Source: Arabidopsis thaliana (Eukaryota; Streptophyta; Magnoliopsida; Brassicales; Brassicaceae). From it: a DNA stretch of 64,000 nt. Each line of letters starts with the position of its first letter. The first letter of the stretch is position 1. The stretch spans positions 18,107,835-18,171,834 of the forward strand of contig NC_003076.8 of NCBI RefSeq assembly GCF_000001735.4. The letters run 5' to 3'. The translations under genes and the position numbers were made by a program. Positions 63,769 to 64,000 of this stretch are shown here, one piece after another. The notes beneath the pieces were generated by a model. The model had not been told where the DNA came from. It worked only from the letters and a program-made list of their open reading frames with translations, and did not search any database.

Positions 63769-63866
63769 CGGGGGACAACGTAATATATAATACATTAGGA
63801 GACATGATTACCTGATATCGGGGGACAACGTAATATATAATGCATTAGGAGACATGATTACCTGTT
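63769..63866 (+). repeat. 50-bp tandem duplication
   Basis: GGGGGACAACGTAATATATA followed by ACATTAGGAGACATGATTAC occurs at 63770 and again at 63820 with about one change. The period is 50 bp. Confidence 0.85.
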
Positions 63867-64000
63867 AGCAGAGAACAATTGGAGCAAGACTTTTGTTTTA
63901 GTCTCCAGATCTTGTCCCCGAATAGAAATTCTCTGTTGCATCTACGTTTTGTCCTCGATTTCATCATCTTGCTCTATTATTATGAATCATACATCTTATA
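63867..64000. other. Window end, possible leader of the next gene
   Basis: CT-rich sequence typical of a plant 5' leader, but no start codon of a recognised gene is reached before the window ends. Confidence 0.3.

Overview
The window is plant nuclear DNA and looks like Arabidopsis thaliana chromosome 5 at about At5g44850 to At5g45020. The basis is gene order and recognisable products: LAZ5, a TIR-KASH gene, ARAD2, an F-box/FBD array, DSS1(V) and two ECM4-like glutathione transferases. Exons were assembled by hand from GT/AG sites and reading phase. Locus numbers come from memory and were not looked up.

Layout. 0-4 kb: an F-box/FBD gene with a damaged start, a broken ankyrin-family remnant and a six-span membrane protein. 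4-6.8 kb: AT-rich spacer with a short Helitron. 6.8-10.8 kb: LAZ5, a full TIR-NBS-LRR receptor. 10.8-24.9 kb: a large Mutator-like element (KI/Kaonashi type) that starts just after the LAZ5 stop codon. It carries a complete-looking five-exon transposase, a captured F-box-like fragment and a complete-looking eight-exon DUF1985/Ulp1-like gene. 25-27.6 kb: old transposon debris. 27.6-32.2 kb: three short TIR genes with membrane tails, the last with a KASH-type end, plus a 101-bp-arm foldback that resembles a TIR coding segment. 32.8-39.1 kb: ARAD2 on the minus strand, with a very young Copia element in its 5' leader. 39.1-41.5 kb: a second Helitron and a LINE RNase H remnant.

41.5-55 kb: a tandem F-box/RNI/FBD array on the plus strand. 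Two copies read cleanly, two carry an in-frame TGA, one has a frameshift and two are fragments. A minus-strand defensin-like cysteine-rich peptide gene sits inside the array. 55.5-62.7 kb: two ECM4/GS-hydroquinone-reductase-like genes flank a double-TIR gene and DSS1(V). 62.7-64 kb: spacer.

Themes. TIR genes and F-box genes are both expanding and decaying by tandem duplication, and transposons sit against host genes (MULE at the LAZ5 3' end, Copia at the ARAD2 5' end). The strongest candidate for something undescribed is the TIR-derived foldback at 29 kb. It has the form of a young inverted-duplication small-RNA locus that could act on the surrounding TIR genes; this is inference only.
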